From Aspidiotus rigidus (lineage: Eukaryota > Arthropoda > Insecta > Hemiptera > Diaspididae), in assembly GCA_035079385.1 (NCBI GenBank), contig JAVHKY010000030.1:992001-1056000 (forward strand): 64,000 bases of DNA. The letters are read 5' to 3'. This document shows positions 58,258 to 64,000 of the stretch, piece after piece; position 1 is the stretch's first letter, and the number at the start of each line of letters is the position of its first letter. The notes below the pieces were generated by a model that ran no database searches, was not told the origin of the DNA, and worked only from the letters and a program-made list of their open reading frames with translations. The position numbers and the translations under genes are program-made.

Positions 58258-59715
58258 ATATACGGATAGGTAAAGCTCCACATACCAGGGAGCCCACTCA
58301 GACCGGGCATAGCCTTCTACTCAGATCCTTCCGGGCTGCTGGCTAAATACCTCTGTGCGTGGTTCCTCACACACTCCGGATTCGAACCTCTGCACTCCCT
58401 TAAAAACACCATCGACCTCACCAATCGCTTAATGGATCTGTCGTTTGATGTCAAGTCTATGTTTACTCACATTCCGGTTGCCGAAACCATCTCCATGATG
58501 CGCGACCTCCTATCCAAACTATCCTTCGATGAAAGCTGGTGACGAAATTCAGGAAGCTGATCTCTCTATGCCTCAAGCATAACGTCTGCTTCTACCGATC
58601 TTACAGGTTCTCCAACGGTCTCCCTATGGGAGGACCTCTCAGCGCTCTGGTCAGTGAGGTATATATGTGCTCTCTAGAGCACCAAATACTCTCACCTCCT
58701 TCTTCCTCATCCTTTTTCTTTTGGGCTAGATACGTGGACGATGTCCTCGCTGTCTGGACGGGAACAGACCAAGAACTCTCCTCCTTCTCCCTTTTCCTGA
58801 ACTCTCTTCCCCCCTCCATCGAGTTCTCTCTCGAAGTGGGGGAAACTCAATACACTTCTTGGATCTCATCATACGTCTTACTCCTTCCTCCTCTTCCCTC
58901 ACCACAAAATTCTCTATTTATCGCAAGGAGACCTTCACGGGGATCTCCTTACATTCCTCCTCCCTCCATGCCAGGGAGCACAAAAAGGCCTCCATCAACT
59001 CAACCATAAATCGACTTACAACCATCCCTATGGAACGATAAAACTTCGAGGAGGAAACTCATACCATACAACAAATCACCCTTATCAATGGAATTCATAT
59101 GGACATCAAGAAAATTATCAAAAGGAAAAGCCTACGATTCCTCCTAAGAACTACCTCTGATCCTCCTCCCCCCACCTAGAACACTCATCGTACCAAATGG
59201 TTGCGTCTACCATACCTGGGAAGGATCTCAGATCTTCTCCGCAAAGAACTTAAACGCTTCAACTACTCCGTAGGATTCTATTCAATCTTAAGCATCCAGA
59301 ACCTATCATCTCTCAAGACCCCGGCACCCACCATGGAAAAACCGGGTATATACAGCTTGCTGTGCTCCAACTGCCCTGCAAGATACATCGGGCAAACCGG
59401 ACGATCCCTACAACCCGACTATCTGAACACAACACTCATCTCAAACAACTCCAATCCGGCAAGAAGAAGACTTAGGAAAAAGAGATCCCCGCCATGGCTC
59501 TTCACTGCTTTATTCATGGGCATGACTTCAACAACAACGACGCGAAACTAATCCATGCGTGTGAGAAAAGTGCGAGGTTGAACAAACTAGAAGAAATCAA
59601 AACCCTCCTAGAATTGAAACGTTCCGGCAACAACCTCCTGAACAATCTCGAGGCTACCTACACCATTCCCTTCGTTCGCCACTTTTTACAAATCGACGTC
59701 CCGGATACATCCTGA
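58258..59715 (+). pseudogene. Decayed Penelope-like element 3 (RT plus GIY-YIG), 5'-truncated
   Basis: Frames in order on the plus strand: a degraded IYGxVKLHIPGSPLRPGIA block (about 58,258), LTNRLMDLSFDVKSMFTHIP as motif A (about 58,420-58,475), and NGLPMGGPLSALVSEVYM as motif B (about 58,613-58,667). Next is WARYVDDVLAVWTGTD as motif C (about 58,722-58,770). The GIY-YIG domain reads PGIYSLLCSNCPARYIGQTGRS (about 59,342-59,408), and the last block is IPFVRHFLQIDVPDTS (about 59,665-59,713). YVDD is intact, but frameshifts separate RT from endonuclease. Its residues differ from both other PLEs in the window, so three PLE lineages are represented. Confidence 0.82.
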
Positions 59716-59723
59716 TCAGCGAC

Positions 59724-59777
59724 AGTTCTACTCGCCCGTCGATGGTGAACCATTGCTCACCAAAACGCGTCGCAACT
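59724..59777 (+). ncRNA. Hammerhead ribozyme relic at the 3' end of PLE relic 3
   Basis: It begins about 10 bases after the PLE stop. Stem I is AGTT...GC paired to GC-AACT with a 6-nt bulge. The 8-nt core is CCGTCGAT (U4 and A6 altered). Stem II is GGTGA/TCACC around an 8-nt loop. AAAA replaces GAAA, stem III is C-G with a GC loop, and U-C sits at the cleavage site. Position and fold agree with the other PLE hammerheads; the altered core implies loss of activity. Confidence 0.5.
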
Positions 59778-62700
59778 ATTCCAATTTTTGCAAGAGGAAA
59801 AACTTCTAGACCTCTTAACTGGGTTTTTGTTTTTAGCTCATCTTTTTTTATTATTCTAACCGTAATTTGTAACATTGTAATTTTGTAATTTCCTCTTGTT
59901 CCCAAAGAAATAATCTGTTACGTGCCGGTCCAAAATATTCTCCATTATTCAAAACATGGCTCATAGGTACGCACGAGAACTCAGTTAAATTTAAGAAGTT
60001 CGGATGGTCATTCTGACCTAAATCTCTCATTGGGATTCTCTGAGGATTCTTAGTGGCAGTCTTACGTATTTTATACGTGTGTTGGAATTCGATCCACATG
60101 TTAGAGCTGAATGGTCGGGTGTTATCAGTGATAAGACTGGTTCATTATTTTTATACAGAAAGGATCGGTCTTCTGATGGTACCTTGTATCCTCAAATAAT
60201 GTGCGGAAAAGACCCAGTGCCTCATGATCCGCGCCTGTTACGGCAGCTCGGATCTGATCCCATCTTCTTTTCGAATATTCATAGATCTCCATCGAATTGC
60301 TATTCTAACGTAACTCAGCTTCATGTGTCTATCATCGAAGAATTAATTAAAATCCAACACCAAGTTGTGCTAAGTTGATATTACTAACATCTTTTTAACA
60401 CTTTCCTGTTCTTTTAAACGTCACCAATAATCACTTTTTCTTTAAAATTCATTGTTTGTCTCTGTACTGTCAAGTGTACTTAATATATGTACGGTCAAGG
60501 TCTTCATACCTGAATCGACAGATCCTCAACGACCAATTTCGGCTTCAGTTAAACCTGACGAAAGCGATTCATTGCAAGTATCTGATCAATTCTGATCCTA
60601 ATTAGCTTCCATGGATAAGAATATTTAGTTGCTCTTTCTCTCTCACTGTTCAAAATCCTCGCCAAATTCGTAAAACACGAACGTCGCGTTATTGTTGTCT
60701 ATATTACGAGCAACCTATACTAGAAGAACTACTATAGAGCTTAGGGCATTAACTCCATTCATGAATTCAATTCTCTGCTTCCGCGAAAAAATGAATAATA
60801 AATTCGCCACGATGATAACTTATTATACACCAGTCGCCGTTACACATTCAATTTATAGATGACGCGTTGTACCCAAAAAATTATCATTAAGTCCGCGTGC
60901 GAATATAATCCGAAAGCTGATGGTAACCTACAGTTCATTGTAGAAGAGTCGTCCTATCGTCCTTTTTTATACTAGAGTAGATTTGTCTCTGTCGCACAAT
61001 GGGTGCTCTCGTATTTAAAAAACACTTTAAGAAGGAAGCCCGTGGAAAAAAAAATCAACATTCGCTCACTCATTCATTCATGTATTTTTACTGTAGTACC
61101 TATACAACAACCAGCTACAGTTTACTCACATATATATATTGAGCCGTGTCCACCGCCGCAACGGACAAACGTGAAATTTCCATTAAGAATCTTGTTTCGT
61201 GTTAGAAAAGTATACACAGTGTGTATAGCGAAGCCACTGATGCCACGCGACCAAAAGAATGTGCATTTCCGTCGTGAAAGAATTATTGCCCAACAAATTA
61301 ATTCCGAGACATTAAAATTAAAGAAAGGAAGAAAAAAAAACAAGCTTTTTATTCATCTCTCGCGAGATGAAATACTCCCGATTTGTAAAGAGATATATTA
61401 CAGGAAAATGGTATCTAAACAGTTTTTTTTTTTTTTTTTTTTTTTTCTATTTGAGAAAAAGAATTTGTAATAATATTATTAATAAAGATGGAATGAAACA
61501 GAAGGAGAGACTAAGAAAAATCCATTTAAAAAAGTTTACAAGATAGGATCAGTTATGACACGGTAACTGACAAAGATATAATCCGAACCATTAACCAACC
61601 AAAAAATACCGATTTAAAGAACTTAACAAATATGTTAATGAGGAACGTTTCGCGTTCTAAGTGAATGATAAAAATTATTAAAGATAGGCGTTAGGGACCG
61701 GTTTGGAAGCGGATTGGACCGTGCGCACGTAACGTAACTACTCGATCGGTCGATAACTAGTCGTATTTGTTATTTCCTTCTTTAAGAGTAGCAACAACTT
61801 AAACTCTAATTTGTCAAACGATCAATTTGGGTAGAAATTTATACGATACAACATCTTATAAGATGGGCTATAAACCTGCGATATACATATATATTTTTTT
61901 TTTACAGTATAATACATAAGTTATGTCGAGAGAAACGCTACTTAAAACACGCGTCAACCGCGGAGACGAATACCTATCTTTTTCACCCCAAATTAAAGGA
62001 TGTTAAATAGTAGTTTTACAACTTTGTATGTACACGCGTTCGCTGCTGCTAATGCAATAACCTGATAGTTTAATTTGTCGATAATTTGTTATTTGAGCGG
62101 TATCGAAATGACAGTTGACTAAACGAACAACTTATGAGTCATCATTCTGATTTATGAACGAAATAACTTCGCGAAAGGTGCTAAAAATGACAGCCGAAAC
62201 TCGCGACTCGAAAAATACCACGAAACGGAGAATAATCTAGGCGTCTTAATCTCATCTGATACCGGCAACGAGGCTTTGAGAATTGTGGGTTTCATATCTC
62301 CAATTGTGAAATTACGTCAAAGGCAGCCTTTACGATTTCCATGACTAAATATTCCAGTAACTAGACTCATTAAGTTGAGCAGAATACTAAAAATATATAG
62401 TAATTTCCAATCGTTGATCGGCAATTTACTAAAATATTTTATTCATTTACCCGACTGGAGCGCATTCGATTTAGTAGGCCCTATGCGGAATTCGAATGAG
62501 AAAAACATGCAAGGAATTTGTAAACTAGTGAGTGAAAGACTGAAGCTTTTTCCATGGAGATCCATAATTTGAGCAAAATTTGTTCAGTGTTTGGATAAAA
62601 GTCATTAGATTGACCGAAACGTCAAATTTTGCTGTATCTGTGCGGAAAAATCTTCGTTCTTTCATTCACAAATCCACGGAATTTGGTCAGCCGAATGTCG

Positions 62701-62925
62701 TTCAGAATCTTGAACCTCAATTCACGATCATCACTTCAAAAATTTGAACTATATTGGGAGGAAAAAATATCGAAAATTTATAACGACACAGTAAAAATGT
62801 TCAACTGCACTGGCTTTCGAGATTTCATGAACAAAGATATGTTGATCTCGCTAAAGATCTGAAGATAAATGGATTGACATTGTTCAGAGAATGGGGGAAC
62901 AAAAATGCTGCGCCGTCGGATCCAC
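59778..62925. other. Gene-poor interval
   Basis: No supported gene. A 24-base T run lies near 61,423-61,446. Frames of up to about 155 codons overlap low-complexity A/T sequence and have no recognisable domain. Confidence 0.35.
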
Positions 62926-63220
62926 ACTATTCTGATCTATCTCTGATGACGTCATGAACTGAGAAAATATGCGTGGGTAGCCTAGACAAGGAGCGGTACT
63001 CTTTTTCCTCCCAAAGAGCTCAATTGTCTTGACTTGACATCACACTCCTAATTGATTGACCTTCGTCCATATCAGCGCTACTCTGATCTCTGGTAACGTC
63101 ATAGACTGAGAAAGTTTGAGCGCATACTCACCCGACTAGCCTTGAGAAGGAGGGGTACTCTTTTTCTTTCCAAAGAGCTCAATTGTCTTGTCCTTGACTT
63201 ACACCAACGCTATTTTGATA
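62926..63220 (+). repeat. Local tandem duplication (about 0.15 kb unit)
   Basis: Two adjacent units share TCTGATCT, then AACTGAGAAAATATG or GACTGAGAAAGTTTG, GGTACTCTTTTTC and AAAGAGCTCAATTGTCTTG, spaced about 150-160 bases apart. Only the first unit has a perfect TGACGTCA (62,947-62,954); the second has GTAACGTCA. Confidence 0.6.
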
Positions 63221-63481
63221 GATCCTACACTCTATTGGCCCCATCTTTAGTTTGCGTCAATAATGAACAAAGATAGAGAGTGAATGAAGAAAGACAAAAA
63301 CCAACACCGTCCTTCAGGCGGCTTTTCTATTTTAATGTTGAACAAAAATTGACTCGAACGGTTACGCAAATGAAAAAAGAAGGAAGACAGTAGAGGAAGA
63401 GAAAAGAGATCAGAAATTGAGAAAAAGAAGTCACTTTGTTTTGTCAAAAAAAAAAATCGAATTTTATCACCAAATTTCCCC

Positions 63482-63955
63482 TTGGATCCGCTCCCTTGCA
63501 AGGTGGTCAAAAGGATCTCGACTTCCACAGTAGGTCATTGTTTTAAGAACAGGTTATTATGACGAAAATTTTGAAATGTATCTTAAAACTGAAGACTTTT
63601 CGAATATGCCTTGCAAAAAATCTGTATGTGGCTCCTCAAATGCTAACCAAGGTGGAGCGGAAGGCTCAATGACGTATAGCTTCATTGTTTGAGGTTTTTA
63701 GTCACCATACCCGCAATTTTAAATGCTTCAAAATACCTTACATGTTGTACAAAGATGGAAATATTCAAAAATTATGTAAAAAACATGAAATAAATATCCT
63801 CAAAACTAGCCAACTTGCGGTACCTCCTATCCCCTCCCACGTCTACTGAAAGAGCTCAAATATACGTTGAAATGTCATAGGTGACCTCTACTACTAGAAT
63901 ATCATCTAGAAAATCTGAATCTGAACAATGTATTTAGTCCAGAGAAGAAAAACCG
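63482..63955 (+). repeat. Dispersed repeat family RP2, right copy
   Basis: Counterpart of 57,561-58,039 in direct orientation. The window ends 45 bases beyond it, so whether a PLE-like sequence also follows this copy cannot be seen. Confidence 0.75.
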
Positions 63956-64000
63956 AAATTTTCACGAATTTTTCCACAAAACCTGGAAAATGGCGAAATT

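Noticed and set aside
60079..60378. 99-codon plus-strand frame after PLE relic 3
   Set aside because: No recognisable motif, and it lies outside the PLE coding region. I could not separate it from chance.
61003..61470. 155-codon plus-strand frame
   Set aside because: Its end is coded by a long T run and it has no domain, splice support or recognisable similarity. It is probably a chance frame.
62600..62630. Another hammerhead (CCGAAACGTC word)
   Set aside because: GAAACGTC is present, but no CTGATGA-type box or pairing stem lies upstream.

Overview
The window looks like nuclear DNA of an invertebrate, most likely an arthropod. The evidence is indirect. There are eukaryotic splice signals, three lineages of GIY-YIG Penelope-like elements (PLEs), and fragments of R1/Jockey-type and other non-LTR retrotransposons. 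R1-type elements are mainly known from arthropods. I see no bacterial operon, rRNA, convincing tRNA or CRISPR array, and I did not recognise any conserved single-copy housekeeping gene.

Region 1 (about 0.9-21.5 kb, minus strand) holds three large, intact, head-to-tail paralogues with main exons of 1205, roughly 1054 and roughly 2010 codons. Each has a basic N-terminus with a (S/T)YAQ(A/V) motif, RRM-like gag modules, and one or two zinc cassettes. The cassettes consist of a C-x2-C-x4-H-x4-C knuckle followed by a C-x2-C...NH...CP module. This is the architecture of the ORF1/Gag-like protein of non-LTR retrotransposons, but no endonuclease or reverse transcriptase is attached. Two of the genes have a tiny first coding exon that splices in frame (phase 2) at a shared acceptor. 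I interpret the trio as a domesticated, expanded LINE-gag gene cluster. It is the best candidate here for an undescribed system.

Region 2 (about 22-35 kb) is repeat-rich and gene-poor. It contains a small PLE-derived insertion with a hammerhead motif and a 12-bp target-site duplication, two copies of a 1-1.4 kb dispersed repeat, and R1/Jockey-like LINE fragments.

Region 3 (35.39-39.00 kb) is a complete, young PLE. It has an 11-bp target-site duplication, 296-bp direct pseudo-LTRs, an inverted 3' copy forming a large palindrome, and an intact 822-aa RT plus GIY-YIG protein. Each pseudo-LTR carries a hammerhead-like fold in which the C3-G8 pair appears to be replaced by U3-A8.

Region 4 (39-64 kb) contains more LINE debris, two decayed PLEs (52.5-54.7 kb and 58.3-59.8 kb, each with a hammerhead relic), degenerate tandem tracts, a 0.47-kb near-identical repeat pair, and long stretches with no recognisable gene. 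The palindromic octamer TGACGTCA occurs at least 15 times in the window, mostly within repeats.
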